Shown piece after piece: positions 8,170 to 17,931 of a DNA stretch of 43,667 nucleotides (positions are counted from its first letter, which is position 1; every line of letters begins with the position of its first letter). The stretch covers positions 1 through 43,667 of the forward strand of contig NZ_QFRW01000320.1 of assembly GCF_003265355.1 (NCBI RefSeq), in the 5' to 3' direction. The notes beneath the pieces were generated by a model, which saw only the letters and a list, made by a program, of their open reading frames with translations, was not told the origin of the DNA and did not search any database. Both the position numbers and the translations under genes were made by a program. This stretch comes from Glycomyces dulcitolivorans. GTDB lineage: Bacteria > Actinomycetota > Actinomycetes > Mycobacteriales > Micromonosporaceae.

Positions 8170-8700
8170 GTGCCCATCACCATCGCCCACCTGCGCGATC
8201 AGCTCACCGCCTACCTCGACCGGTGGCCCGAATCGGCCGCCGAGATCGGGCCGGTCCTGGCCCTCGACTCCGACGCCGGCTTCGACCGCTCGACGATGCC
8301 CGGTCACGTGACGGCCTCGGCGATCGTCCTCGACGAGTCCGGCGCGGTCCTCCTCATCCACCACCGGGCCCTCGACCGCTGGTTCCAGCCCGGCGGGCAC
8401 CTCGAACCCTGCGACGACTCGCTGCCCGCGGCCGCGCTGCGCGAAGCGGTCGAGGAGACGGGCCTCGACCCGATCGGCCTGGAGCTCATCGAGCGGGCGC
8501 CGATCCACGTCGACGTCCACCCGATCCCGGCGAATCCGCGCAGAGGCGAAGGCGCGCACGACCACTACGACGTCAGGTACCTGTTCCGGTGCGTCCGCGG
8601 GGAACTGCGGCCGCGGCCCGAGGAGGTCCACGCCGCCGAGTGGCGGCCCGTGGGGGAACTCGACAGCGGCGTCCTCATCGGACGCCTGAAGTCCTACTGA
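8170..8700 (+). CDS. NUDIX hydrolase
   Basis: A 176-residue enzyme expected to split nucleoside diphosphate-linked substrates. The NUDIX region is GGHLEP...ALREAVEETGL; the Gx5E spacing carries one extra residue and the first acidic position is Asp, while the core REAVEETG helix is intact. About 45 helical residues precede the domain. The GTG at 8170 is chosen because an earlier in-frame start would add a low-complexity leader and a CAGAAT -10-like box sits 6 nt before this GTG. It overlaps the convergent ARPP-2-like gene by 7 nt. Whether it works with the neighbouring Ro60-like locus is open. Confidence 0.85.
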   Translation: MPITIAHLRDQLTAYLDRWPESAAEIGPVLALDSDAGFDRSTMPGHVTASAIVLDESGAVLLIHHRALDRWFQPGGHLEPCDDSLPAAALREAVEETGLDPIGLELIERAPIHVDVHPIPANPRRGEGAHDHYDVRYLFRCVRGELRPRPEEVHAAEWRPVGELDSGVLIGRLKSY

Positions 8701-9806
8701 CCGCGGCGGCGCAGGGCCAGGTCGTGGTCCACGACGTCGCGGCGGAGCATCCAGTCCAGGTCGGAGTTGCGCAGCAGCGCGACGAGGGCGGGCCTGGTGA
8801 GCGCGAGGGCGCCGGCGGTCCGTTCGAGGTGCCATTCGTTCGCGGCGAGCGCTTCGAGGAGGCGGCCGCGGCGGACCTGGGTCTCGGAGAGGCGGAACGA
8901 CTGGAGGAACGCCGGTCGGCCCTTCTTGTCGAGGATCGCTTCGCCCACATGGGTTTCGCGGCCGGCCTCGAACTTCGGGCGGTACCTGACGAGGCTGAGG
9001 TCGGCCATCTCGTAGGTCTCGGTGAACGTGTAGTCGGGGTCGAGGAGGCCCGCGGCCAGGGTGCCGTCGTGGAACTCGGCCCAGTCGCGCCGGGCCTCGT
9101 CGACCTGGACGCGTAGGTCCGCGAGCGAGTCCACCTTGGACGCGTCGAGGCGGGTCGCGAACTCGGGCACCGAGTCGTACAGCGTCGAGTACCGCCAGAT
9201 CAGCTCCCCGTAGGAGTCCTCGATGAGCGTCGGGTGCAGCGCCCGGTAGTCGTCGGGGTGCGGCGTGACGAGCACCCCGGAGAGCGCGTCGGCGACGTAC
9301 ACGAGGACGCCGCACTGGCCGGGGTGGATCTCGAAGACCCGCAGCGCATCGGCGAGCCCGTCGACGAGGAACCCGTGATAGGTCCGGTCGGGCTGCGGCA
9401 GCAGGCTCTGGCGGAACGCGCGGCTCGACCACTCCTCCCACGCGATGACCGGGGCCTTGAAGGCGAGCGGCAGGTACGTCTCCAGGGCACCGCGGCGCGG
9501 GACGAAGCGGATGCGGGTGCGCTGCTCGTGCTTCGAGTCCGGCCGCCGCGAGCGCTTCACTGTGGACGTCGGCATGCGCAGGGCGGTCCCGAACGCGGGC
9601 ACGGCCGTGCCGTCGCCGGTCCACTCGGCGGTGAGTCCGTGCGGGACGTACCAGCAGCCGTCGCGAGGATGGTCGGTCTCGGGCAGCGCGCCGGGGTGCA
9701 TGCGCAGGCCCGCGACGGGCTCGTCGCGCACCAGCGGGACCAGGCGCACGGCGCCCCAGACCTGGCCGGGGCGGGTCTCCAGACCCGCGAACGTCAAGCG
9801 GCCCAT
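8694..9806 (-). CDS. ARPP-2-like protein beside a TROVE/vWA gene, with C-terminal HTH
   Basis: A 370-residue protein that I tentatively place in the ARPP-2 domain family, described from comparative genomics of RNA- and ADP-ribose-linked systems. Visible features are the N-terminal LTFAGLETRPGQVWGAVRLV strand region, a central part with FHDGTLAAGLLDPDYTFTETYEMADLSL, and a C-terminal helix-turn-helix of FIS-like form (LEALAANEWHLERTAGAL, then ALVALLRNSDLDWML). The ATG at 9806 has an ideal AGGAGG 5 nt upstream and overlaps the end of the vWA reading frame by 13 nt, which implies translational coupling. No catalytic motif is obvious. The family assignment is from memory and needs a profile search. 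Confidence 0.65.
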   Translation of the reverse strand: MGRLTFAGLETRPGQVWGAVRLVPLVRDEPVAGLRMHPGALPETDHPRDGCWYVPHGLTAEWTGDGTAVPAFGTALRMPTSTVKRSRRPDSKHEQRTRIRFVPRRGALETYLPLAFKAPVIAWEEWSSRAFRQSLLPQPDRTYHGFLVDGLADALRVFEIHPGQCGVLVYVADALSGVLVTPHPDDYRALHPTLIEDSYGELIWRYSTLYDSVPEFATRLDASKVDSLADLRVQVDEARRDWAEFHDGTLAAGLLDPDYTFTETYEMADLSLVRYRPKFEAGRETHVGEAILDKKGRPAFLQSFRLSETQVRRGRLLEALAANEWHLERTAGALALTRPALVALLRNSDLDWMLRRDVVDHDLALRRRGQ

Positions 9807-11244
9807 GATTCCTCCTCGGCGAGCCAGCGCTCGACACGCGCGTCGACGGCGGCCCGCAGCTCGTCGAGCCCGACGCGGCCGTCGTCGAAGCGCGCGAACG
9901 CCACGAGTTCGGGCAGGTCCTCGGCGTCGCGGATGCCCGCGGTCGGGACGGACGGGGCGAGGCGGCGCACGCCGATCCCGTCGGCGTCGAACACCGGGTT
10001 CAAGTGCACGATCGTGGTGCGCCGCTCGGGGTCGAGGCGCGTGGTCCAGATCCGCAGGACCTCGGCGGCGAGGCCGACCGGCGCGTTGTCCCAGCCGTCG
10101 GAGACGACGACGAGCGTCTCCGGGGTCGCCTCCAGCGCGTCGAGGATCCGTTCTCCGAGCGCGGTGACGCCGCGCGGCTTGGCGAGCAGCGCGTCCTCGT
10201 TGCCCGACAGCCACAGCGGCCGGTAGTCGGCGGCGAGGGCTTCGAGCAGGTGGTGCGCGGCGAGGGCGACGACGAGCGGGCGGCGGCGCTTCTCGCTTGA
10301 GCCGCTTGCGGAGTACGAGTCGTCGAGGACGGCGGCGACGCGGCCCCAGGTCCCGGCCCGGTCCCCGGCGGCCTTGCGGGCGGAGGCGCGGAGGCGCGGA
10401 GGGCGCCGGTCAGGTCGTCGCGCCGCTCGATGCGCTCCTTCTCGGGGATCGCGAGGACGTACGCGGCGAGCCTGGTCAGCGGCATGCGGCCGAGCGCGGC
10501 CGCGTCGAGTTCGACGGCGTCGCCGCCGCTGCGCTGGAGCCGCAGCCGTTCGTTCCGGGTGAGGTTCGGGGCGATCTGCTCCAGGAACACCGCGCGGGGG
10601 ATGCGGTGCTCGACCGCGAACCCCTCGGCGACCGTGTACGGCAGCTCGAACACCGCGGCCCGCTCGTAGTGGGCGCGGCGCCAGGTCTCGAACAGCGGCG
10701 TCCGGAAACGGCCGGACTTCATGGGCGCGAACAGGAACGCGGCCAGTTCGTCATCGGCGACGCCCGCGAGGTCGAGGTGCGCGTGGAGGGCCGCGCGCTT
10801 GAACGCGCCGCGGTACTTGACGGCCTCGAAGGCGGGATCGGGCCGGGCCGACAGCCACTCGCGCATGACCGCGCGGGTGCGCCGGTTGTTGACCTTCGCC
10901 CGCTGCAAGACCGTGAACAGGCGGTACACGCGGTTCGTCGGCAGGTCGCGGAGCGCCCGCCGGATGAGGCGGCCCTCGACCGCCCGCTGCGCGGGGGTCG
11001 TGTCAGCCCCGGACTTCAGCAGCCGCAGCACGATCTGGGCCTTGTTGCGGTCGTTGATCCCGAGCACGAGCGCCGCCGCGTACAGGTCCCGGTAGTTCAC
11101 GAGCATGTACTCGTGGAGGAAGTCCACCGACCACTCCTGGCGCTCGCGGCCGGTGTGGAACTCGTCCTGCCCGGTGGCGGCGACGGCGGCGTTGACGAAC
11201 AGCAGCACGTCCTCGGCGGCGACGAGATCGGCGACGGACTTCAT
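9794..11244 (-). pseudogene. TROVE/vWA (Ro60/Rsr-like) RNA-binding protein, frame broken by an 8-bp repeat
   Basis: The N-terminal 280 residues match the TROVE module of Ro60/Rsr, which binds misfolded RNA and Y RNA: RQEWSVDFLHEYMLVNYRDLY is absent of gaps as helical repeats, with NNRRTRAVMREW and KYRGAFKRAALHAH further on. The frame then changes inside an 8-bp tandem repeat at 10381-10402. In the shifted frame the von Willebrand A domain continues: the metal-site motif DDSYS (DxSxS) near 10312-10326, then VVVSDGWDN, ending at TGA 9794-9796. Removing one 8-bp copy gives exactly 481 codons (480 residues plus stop), so the intact gene is easily reconstructed. As read, the unshifted frame runs to 10000 as an arginine/serine-rich nonsense tail. 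ATG 11244 has GAAGG 5 nt upstream. Confidence 0.85.
10381..10402. repeat. 8-bp tandem repeat, 2.75 copies, inside the TROVE/vWA gene
   Basis: The plus strand reads CGGAGGCG twice and then CGGAGG. Because 8 is not a multiple of 3, each copy gained or lost shifts the frame. One copy fewer joins the TROVE and vWA frames perfectly; two copies more would also do so. It sits in the linker between the two domains. Confidence 0.9.
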
Positions 11245-11275
11245 GGGGGCCTTCACGGTTCAGGGGAACAGGGGT

Positions 11276-11357
11276 GCCGACCGGGGAGTAATGGGCGCGA
11301 GTGCGAAAGATCGACTTCAAACGGTTCCGGTAATCGCACCCGAGTCCCGCGGTCGGC
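11276..11357 (-). ncRNA. Candidate Y-RNA-like structured RNA upstream of the TROVE gene
   Basis: Read on the minus strand, the first 8 nt (from 11357, GCCGACCG) pair perfectly with the last 8 (to 11276). A single bulged C follows at 11349, then 4 more pairs (GGGA with TCCC). After an internal loop, GGG/CCC and GTGCGA/TCGCAC helices close a 27-nt apical loop. A long terminal stem with one bulged C at position 9, an internal loop and a big apical loop is the general Y RNA plan. A TACATT -10 box (minus strand, 11364-11369) predicts a start at 11357, the first paired base. Alternatively it is simply a structured 5' leader of the gene. Confidence 0.4.
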
Positions 11358-11363
11358 CCGTCC

Positions 11364-11369
11364 AATGTA
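11364..11369 (-). promoter_or_regulatory. -10 box for the TROVE locus and its structured leader
   Basis: TACATT on the minus strand, followed after 6 nt by the first base of the bulged stem at 11357. No convincing -35 lies 16-18 nt upstream. Confidence 0.45.
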
Positions 11370-11396
11370 GCGGCCCTTCGCACATGCGCGCGAACG

Positions 11397-11428
11397 AAAA
11401 ACGGGGCCGCCCTCGCGGGCGGCCCCGT
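11397..11428 (-). terminator. Intrinsic terminator of hmgA
   Basis: A perfect 12-bp stem (11401-11412 with 11417-11428) with a TCGC loop is followed on the minus strand by five T residues. It lies 9 nt past the hmgA stop and just before the TROVE promoter, insulating the two. Confidence 0.85.
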
Positions 11429-11437
11429 CACCGGGAG

Positions 11438-12622
11438 CTAGAGACCTGGATCGCGGTTCCACGTCCAGGCGTAGTTCGTGTCCTCGACGTCGAGGGCCGG
11501 CTCGCACAGCTCCAGGGGCCGGAACGTGTCGACCATGACGGCGAGCTCGTCGAAGTAGTCCGCGCCGATCGAGCGCTCGGGCGCGCCGGGCTGGGGCCCG
11601 TGCGTGAACCCGGAGGGGTGCAAGGAGATCGAGCCCTGCTCGATGCCGGAGCCGCGGCGGGCCTCGTAGTTGCCGCCGCAGTAGAACATCACCTCGTCGG
11701 AGTCGACGTTGTGGTGGTTGTACGGCACCGGGATCGCGTCCGGGTGGTAGTCGACCTTGCGCGGCACGAAGTTGCAGATCACGAAGTTCGGGCCCTGGAA
11801 CACCTGGTGCGCGGGCGGCGGCTGGTGGATGCGGCCGGTGATCGGCTCGAAGTCGTGGATCGAGAAGACCCACGGGTACAGGCACCCGTCCCAGCCGGCC
11901 ACGTCGAACGGGTGGTGCGCGTACGTGAACTTCGTCCACAGCGTCGCCGACCCGCGGCCGCGGTGCTGCACGTACACGTCGACGTCCTCGCCCTCGACGA
12001 GCAGCGGCTCCTCGGGGCCGCGCAGGTCGCGCTCGCAGTACGGGGAGTGCTCCAGGAACTGGCCGCGCACCGACAGGTAGCGCTTCGGCGGGGTGATGTG
12101 GCCGGTGGACTCCACGACGAGCGTGCGCAGCGGCTCCTCGCCCTGCGGGATCACGCGGTAGATCGTGGACATCGGCATGATCAGGTAGTCGCCCTGCGCG
12201 ATGTCGATCGCGCCGAACGAGGTCTCCACATGGGCCGCACCGGACTCGACGTAGATGCACTCGTCGCCGATGGCGTTGCGGTACAGCGGCGAGGGGCGGT
12301 CGGCGACCGCGTACGAGATCCTGACGTCCGCATTGGACAGCAGGTGGTTGCGGCCGAAGATCGCGTCGCCGGCGGCGTCGAGCTTGTGGGTGCGGAAGTG
12401 GCGGGGCTTGAGCGGGTGGTTCGGGGCCGGCTCGGCGCGCTCGGGGCGGTGCTCGGTGCTGGCGCTGATCGCGGTGGGCCGGAAGCGGTGGTACAGGAGC
12501 GAGGAGTCCGAGGAGAAGCCCTCCTGGCCCATGAGCTCCTCGGAGTACAGGCTCCCGTCGGACTGGCGGAACTGCGTGTGTCGCTTGTCGGGGATCTGCC
12601 CGACCGAACGGTAGAACGGCAC
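11438..12622 (-). CDS. hmgA: Homogentisate 1,2-dioxygenase
   Basis: A 394-residue iron(II) cupin-fold enzyme that opens the homogentisate ring to maleylacetoacetate, the third step of tyrosine breakdown. The metal-site histidine in YNHHNVDSDEVMFY, the glutamate in that same motif, and the histidine in FTHGPQPG fit the known His-Glu-His site. The GTG at 12622 (reads VPFYRSVGQIP) is chosen because AAAGGAGT lies 5 nt upstream; the frame stays open far upstream but with low-complexity sequence. It is divergent from the unknown gene/fahA pair, with 188 nt between. It ends at its own terminator. Confidence 0.95.
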   Translation of the reverse strand: MPFYRSVGQIPDKRHTQFRQSDGSLYSEELMGQEGFSSDSSLLYHRFRPTAISASTEHRPERAEPAPNHPLKPRHFRTHKLDAAGDAIFGRNHLLSNADVRISYAVADRPSPLYRNAIGDECIYVESGAAHVETSFGAIDIAQGDYLIMPMSTIYRVIPQGEEPLRTLVVESTGHITPPKRYLSVRGQFLEHSPYCERDLRGPEEPLLVEGEDVDVYVQHRGRGSATLWTKFTYAHHPFDVAGWDGCLYPWVFSIHDFEPITGRIHQPPPAHQVFQGPNFVICNFVPRKVDYHPDAIPVPYNHHNVDSDEVMFYCGGNYEARRGSGIEQGSISLHPSGFTHGPQPGAPERSIGADYFDELAVMVDTFRPLELCEPALDVEDTNYAWTWNRDPGL

Positions 12623-12810
12623 GACGACTCCTTTGTCGGTTCCCGTGGAGGCCGTGGGTGGCGCCTCCATCACGGATATGCCCCGAGGATAGCCCTCCGG
12701 CCGTTCGATTTCGACCGCTCCGCGCACGCCCGGGCGCGCACCGGGCGGCTTCGCGCACGACGTGCGCGGACCACTGGACCCGCGTGCACGAAGCGCTCTA
12801 GGCTCTGGGC

Positions 12811-13599
12811 ATGACTGGAGCGATCCCCGCGATGCTGCGGGGCCTGATCGACGACGCGGCGCTCTTCCCACCAGGAAACGCGCCGCTCGAAGCCGCAGTC
12901 CCCGCCCACCGCGGGTACCGGCAGTCCTGGTTCGAGCCCCTGGTGGGCCCGCTCCTCGTCCCGCAGACCCGCCTCGGCGACCTCGAACCCGGGCGCGGCG
13001 AGCTGCGGATCGGCGTGATCGCCGACGGCGACCTCGAAACACTCGCGGAGACCGTCGCCGTCCTCGGGCCGCAGGTCACCGTCACGCACTACGAGTCGCG
13101 GCAGCCCCTCGACGACCTCGCCAAGCACCTCGCCGGGAAACCCGTGTTCGCGGAGATCCCCTTCGGCGACGACGCGCTCGACGCCCTCCGGCCCACCGGG
13201 TTCACCCCGAAGTTCCGCACCGGCGGCCTCACCGCCGACCTGTTCCCGGCCCCGGCGGTGCTCGCCGCCGCGATCCACGGCAGCCGCCGCCGCGGCATGC
13301 AGTTCAAGCTCACTGCGGGCCTGCACCACGCGCTCCGCCACACCGACCCCGCGACCGGCTTCGTCCACCACGGCTTCCTGAACGTCCTGGTCGCCGCCGA
13401 CGCCGCCGCGAACAACGCTTCGGTTGAGGACATCGCCGAGGTCCTCGCCTCCGAGGACGCCGACGCACTCGCCGCCCGCGCCAAGCGGTTCCTGGGGCGC
13501 CCGCGCGCCCTGTGGACCGGCTTCGGCTCGTGCAGCATCGACGAACCGCTCCAGGACCTCCTGGACCTGGGACTCCTGACCCGAGGGGACGCGAAATGA
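12811..13599 (+). CDS. Conserved protein of unknown function in the tyrosine pathway operon
   Basis: A 262-residue protein I do not recognise. It begins with IDDAALFPPGNAPL, followed by alternating hydrophobic strands and helices: ELRIGVIADG, VTVTHYES, PVFAEIPFG, PKFRTGG, GMQFKLTAGLHHALRH and GFLNVLVAAD. This periodicity suggests a TIM-barrel-like enzyme, with charged residues (E, K, R, K, H) at strand ends. The stop overlaps the fahA start by 4 nt (ATGA), so it is coupled to fumarylacetoacetase. The cluster has no recognisable maleylacetoacetate isomerase, making this gene a candidate for that step. A TAGGCT box (12799-12804) lies 6 nt before the ATG and no ribosome site is seen, so the mRNA is probably leaderless. 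Confidence 0.8.
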   Translation: MTGAIPAMLRGLIDDAALFPPGNAPLEAAVPAHRGYRQSWFEPLVGPLLVPQTRLGDLEPGRGELRIGVIADGDLETLAETVAVLGPQVTVTHYESRQPLDDLAKHLAGKPVFAEIPFGDDALDALRPTGFTPKFRTGGLTADLFPAPAVLAAAIHGSRRRGMQFKLTAGLHHALRHTDPATGFVHHGFLNVLVAADAAANNASVEDIAEVLASEDADALAARAKRFLGRPRALWTGFGSCSIDEPLQDLLDLGLLTRGDAK

Positions 13600-14819
13600 C
13601 CGCCACCAGCTGGGTCGAAGGCGCCGACCCGGGCCCGTACGGCCTCGCGCACCTGCCCTACGGCGTCTTCTCGACCCGCAAGGACCCGGGCCCGCGCATC
13701 GGCGTCCGCATCGGCGACCAGGTCCTGGACCTGCGCGCCCTCGCGACGGGGACTTTCTTCCTGCCGTGGATCAGGCCCGCGTTCCACGAAGGGGCCCTGA
13801 ACGCGTTCCTCGCGATGGGCCCGCCCGCGTGGCGCCTCGTCCGCCACCAGCTCACCGAGCTGCTCGCCGACCGGCGCCACCAGGACCAGTCCGCGACCCT
13901 GCTGACCCCGGTCCACAAGGCGCGCATGCACCTGCCGTTCACCGTCGCCGACTACGTGGACTTCTACGCCTCCGAGCACCACGCCACGAACCTCGGCCGG
14001 CTCTTCAGGCCCGACTCGGCGCCGCTGCTGCCGAACTGGAAGCACCTCCCGGTCGGCTACCACGGGCGAGCCGGGACGGTCGTGCCTTCGGGGACGCCGG
14101 TGGTGCGGCCGCGCGGGCAGCGCAAGACCCCCGACGGGCCCATCGAGTTCGGGCCCACCGCGCGGCTCGACATCGAGGCCGAGGTGGGGTTCGTCGTCGG
14201 CGTCGGTACCGACCTGGGGACGCCGGTGAACCCGGACGACTTCGCCGAGCACGTCTTCGGCGCGGTCCTGGTCAACGACTGGTCCGCGCGGGACATCCAG
14301 GCGTGGGAGTACGTGCCGCTCGGGCCGTTCCTCGGGAAGTCGTTCGCGACCTCCATCGGGCACTGGGTGACGCCCCTCGACGCGCTCTCCGCGGCGAAAG
14401 CGCCCGCGCCGGAGCAGGACCCGGCGCCGCTCGGGTACTTGACCGAGTCGGAGCGGTTCGGGTACGACCTGTCGATGTCGGTGCGCTGGAACGGCACTGA
14501 GGTGTCGCGGCCGCCGTTCGCGGGGATGTACTGGACGCCGGCGCAGATGCTCGCGCACATGACCGTCAACGGGGCGTCGCTGCGGACGGGGGACCTGTTC
14601 GCCTCGGGGACCGTCTCGGGCGAGGCGGCCGACCAGCGCGGGTCGTTCCTGGAACTGACCTGGGGCGGCAAGGAGCCGGTCACCGTCGGGGACGGCGAGT
14701 CGCGGACGTTCCTGGAGGACGGCGACACGGTCACCATCGAGGCGACCGCCCCGGGGGCCGACGGATCGGTCATCGGCCTCGGCGAGGTGACCGGCACGAT
14801 CCTGCCCGCGGTCAGCTAG
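13596..14819 (+). CDS. fahA: Fumarylacetoacetase
   Basis: A 407-residue hydrolase that splits fumarylacetoacetate into fumarate and acetoacetate, the last step of tyrosine catabolism. The N-terminal SH3-like part (about 1-110) is followed by the catalytic domain: DYVDFYASEHHATNLG carries the metal Asp and catalytic His, ARLDIEAEVGFVVG the two glutamates, and VNDWSARDIQAWEY the later metal Asp. HLPVGYHGRAGTVVPSGT is a further signature. The start is taken at the ATG overlapping the previous stop (GAAATGA), which has GAGGGGAC upstream. The stop overlaps the convergent asnC-type gene by 8 nt. Confidence 0.96.
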   Translation: MTATSWVEGADPGPYGLAHLPYGVFSTRKDPGPRIGVRIGDQVLDLRALATGTFFLPWIRPAFHEGALNAFLAMGPPAWRLVRHQLTELLADRRHQDQSATLLTPVHKARMHLPFTVADYVDFYASEHHATNLGRLFRPDSAPLLPNWKHLPVGYHGRAGTVVPSGTPVVRPRGQRKTPDGPIEFGPTARLDIEAEVGFVVGVGTDLGTPVNPDDFAEHVFGAVLVNDWSARDIQAWEYVPLGPFLGKSFATSIGHWVTPLDALSAAKAPAPEQDPAPLGYLTESERFGYDLSMSVRWNGTEVSRPPFAGMYWTPAQMLAHMTVNGASLRTGDLFASGTVSGEAADQRGSFLELTWGGKEPVTVGDGESRTFLEDGDTVTIEATAPGADGSVIGLGEVTGTILPAVS

Positions 14820-15291
14820 CGGCCTCCTTCACCAGGGGGAGCGTCCGGTGGGGGATCTGCTCGGCGAGGGCGATCACCGTGGTGGCGCGCAGGACGCCCT
14901 CGCTGGCGAGGACGCGGTCGATGACGTCCTGGAGCTCGGCGTTGGTGCGGGCGACGATGCGGCACAGCATGTCGCCCGCGCCGGTCACGGTGTGCGCCTC
15001 CAGGACCTCGGGGATCTTCGCGAGCCGCTGCGCCATCGGCTGGTGGCCCACGGCCTGCCGCAGCTCCAGGGTCACGAACGCCGTCACGGGGTAGCCGAGG
15101 GCCGCCGGGTCGACCCGCGGGCCGAAGTCGCGCACGACCCCGCGCGAGACGAGCTTGTCGAGGCGCGCCTGCACGGTCCCGCGCGCGACGCCGAGGCGCC
15201 GGGCGCATTCGAGGACTCCGATCCGGGGCTCGGCTTCGAGGAGTTCGATGAGCTTGGCGTCGAGGGCGTCGATGCCGGTTCCACTGGTCAT
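14812..15291 (-). CDS. AsnC/Lrp family regulator, likely of tyrosine catabolism
   Basis: A 159-residue feast/famine regulator. The N-terminal helix-turn-helix is LDAKLIELLEAEPRIGVLECARRLGVARGTVQARLDKL in outline (residues about 9-46). The C-terminal RAM ligand-binding domain includes VTAFVTLELRQ, VLEAHTVTGAGDMLCRIVARTNAEL and ATTVIALAEQIPHRT. It is divergent from hpd across 164 nt and convergent with fahA, so regulation of hpd and perhaps hmgA in response to an aromatic amino acid is likely. A TACACT box (minus strand, 15299-15304) lies 7 nt before the ATG with no ribosome site, suggesting a leaderless mRNA. Confidence 0.92.
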   Translation of the reverse strand: MTSGTGIDALDAKLIELLEAEPRIGVLECARRLGVARGTVQARLDKLVSRGVVRDFGPRVDPAALGYPVTAFVTLELRQAVGHQPMAQRLAKIPEVLEAHTVTGAGDMLCRIVARTNAELQDVIDRVLASEGVLRATTVIALAEQIPHRTLPLVKEAAS

Positions 15292-15446
15292 GATGACCAG
15301 TGTATGCGCCTTCCGACTGGCACATCTGCGCAAGTTGACCAGCATTTTCGGAACTGCTTGCCCACTCCCGCGATGTGAACAATGATCAAGGCCACAGCCC
15401 GGCACGGCGAGCTCGCGAGCCGGAAATTGGCACTGAGGACTAGTAG

Positions 15447-16619
<1,173 letters not shown>

Positions 16620-16737
16620 TCGAGGCGCCTCAGCGGTACAGACGGGGAGCGACATGCACGCACCACACGGGACCGGTCTGCACTGCCGCACCCGGCAGGC
16701 CGAGGCCGCTTGCCTCATCCCCGTCCGGGAGTCCTGA

Positions 16738-17931
16738 ATGGATGCCACGGGGTTCCGGCGGCTCTGGGACCGGATCGCCGGGATCGGCAGAGCCGACTCC
16801 GGCGGGTACCTCCGGTTCTCCTGGAGCGCGGCCGACCTCGCGCTCCGCGAATGGTTCGACGCGCAGGCCGCCGAGCGCGGGCTGCGCGTCGAATCCGACC
16901 GGAACGGGAACCGGTACGCGACCTGGGACGCCGGGACCGGCCCGGCCGTCCTCACCGGCAGCCACTTCGACTCGGTCCCGCACGGCGGCGCCTACGACGG
17001 CCCGCTCGGGATCGTCTCGGCGTTCCTCGCCGTCGACGAACTGAAGGCCGCGGGGTTCGAACCGAAGCGGCCCATCGTCATCGGCGCGTTCACCGAAGAG
17101 GAGGGCGGCCGCTTCGGCGTCCCCTGCCTCGGGACGCGCCTCATGACCGGGGCCGTCGACCCCGACCGGGCCCGCGGCCTGACCGACCCGGACGGGACCA
17201 CGCTCGCCGACGCCATGCGCGCGGCCGGGGCCGACCCGGACGCGCTCGGCCCCGACCCCGACCGGCTCGCCTCGATCGCCGCGTTCGTCGAACTCCACAT
17301 CGAGCAGGGCCGCGCCCTCGACGCCCCGGTCGGCGTCGCCGGCGCGATCTGGCCGCACGGGCGCTGGCGCATGACGTTCACCGGCGCCGGCGACCACGCC
17401 GGGACCACGCGCCTGCCCGACCGGCGCGACCCGATGCTCACCTTCGCGTTCGCCGTCCTGGCCGCCCGCAAGGAGGCCCGCCTCGCCGGTGGCCTGGCGA
17501 CCGTGGGGCGCGTCGAGGCGGTCCCGAACGCCACCAACGCGATCGCCTCCGAGGTCACCGCCTGGCTCGACGCCCGCGCACCAGACGAGGCCGTGCTCGC
17601 CGAGATCCTCGCCGGGTTCGAATCGAAAGTGAAGGACCGGGCCGCCCGTGACGGCACCGGCTTCCAGATCGCGCCCGAATCGGAGACGCCGATCGTCGAG
17701 TTCGACGCCTCACTGCGCGACCGGATCGCCGCCGTCCTCGGCGGCGCGCCGATCCTCCCCACGGGCGCGGGCCACGACGCGGGCGTCCTCGCCGTGCACG
17801 TCCCGACCGCGATGCTGTTCGTGCGCAACCCCACCGGGGTCTCCCACGCCCCCGGCGAAGCCGCGAGCGACGAGGACTGCGCGGCGGGCGTCGACGCCCT
17901 CGCAGCCGTGCTGCAGGACCTCGCGTGCTGA
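16738..17931 (+). CDS. M20 family amidohydrolase (allantoate/N-carbamoyl type) in the hut operon
   Basis: A 397-residue zinc-dependent amidohydrolase. Metal-site motifs are [35 protein letters not shown] and the late [25 protein letters not shown] belongs to the dimerisation lid of this subgroup. By homology it is annotated as allantoate amidohydrolase or N-carbamoyl-L-amino acid hydrolase. However, it is the first gene of a histidine operon, overlapping hutF by 7 nt, and no HutG is present. A job as N-formylglutamate hydrolase is therefore plausible. GGGAG lies 6 nt before the ATG. Confidence 0.88.
   Translation: MDATGFRRLWDRIAGIGRADSGGYLRFSWSAADLALREWFDAQAAERGLRVESDRNGNRYATWDAGTGPAVLTGSHFDSVPHGGAYDGPLGIVSAFLAVDELKAAGFEPKRPIVIGAFTEEEGGRFGVPCLGTRLMTGAVDPDRARGLTDPDGTTLADAMRAAGADPDALGPDPDRLASIAAFVELHIEQGRALDAPVGVAGAIWPHGRWRMTFTGAGDHAGTTRLPDRRDPMLTFAFAVLAARKEARLAGGLATVGRVEAVPNATNAIASEVTAWLDARAPDEAVLAEILAGFESKVKDRAARDGTGFQIAPESETPIVEFDASLRDRIAAVLGGAPILPTGAGHDAGVLAVHVPTAMLFVRNPTGVSHAPGEAASDEDCAAGVDALAAVLQDLAC

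Noticed and set aside
9807-10214. N-terminal extension of the ARPP-2-like protein
   Set aside because: It is antiphase sequence of the vWA domain; AGGAGG sits right before the ATG at 9806.
11276-11357. A selenocysteine tRNA, because of an ACTTCAAAC stretch
   Set aside because: No 7-8 bp anticodon/acceptor arrangement or T-arm of tRNA type could be built around it.
12623-13042. A 140-residue N-terminal extension of HmgA
   Set aside because: It overlaps the divergent gene at 12811, is low complexity, and the GTG at 12622 has an ideal ribosome site.
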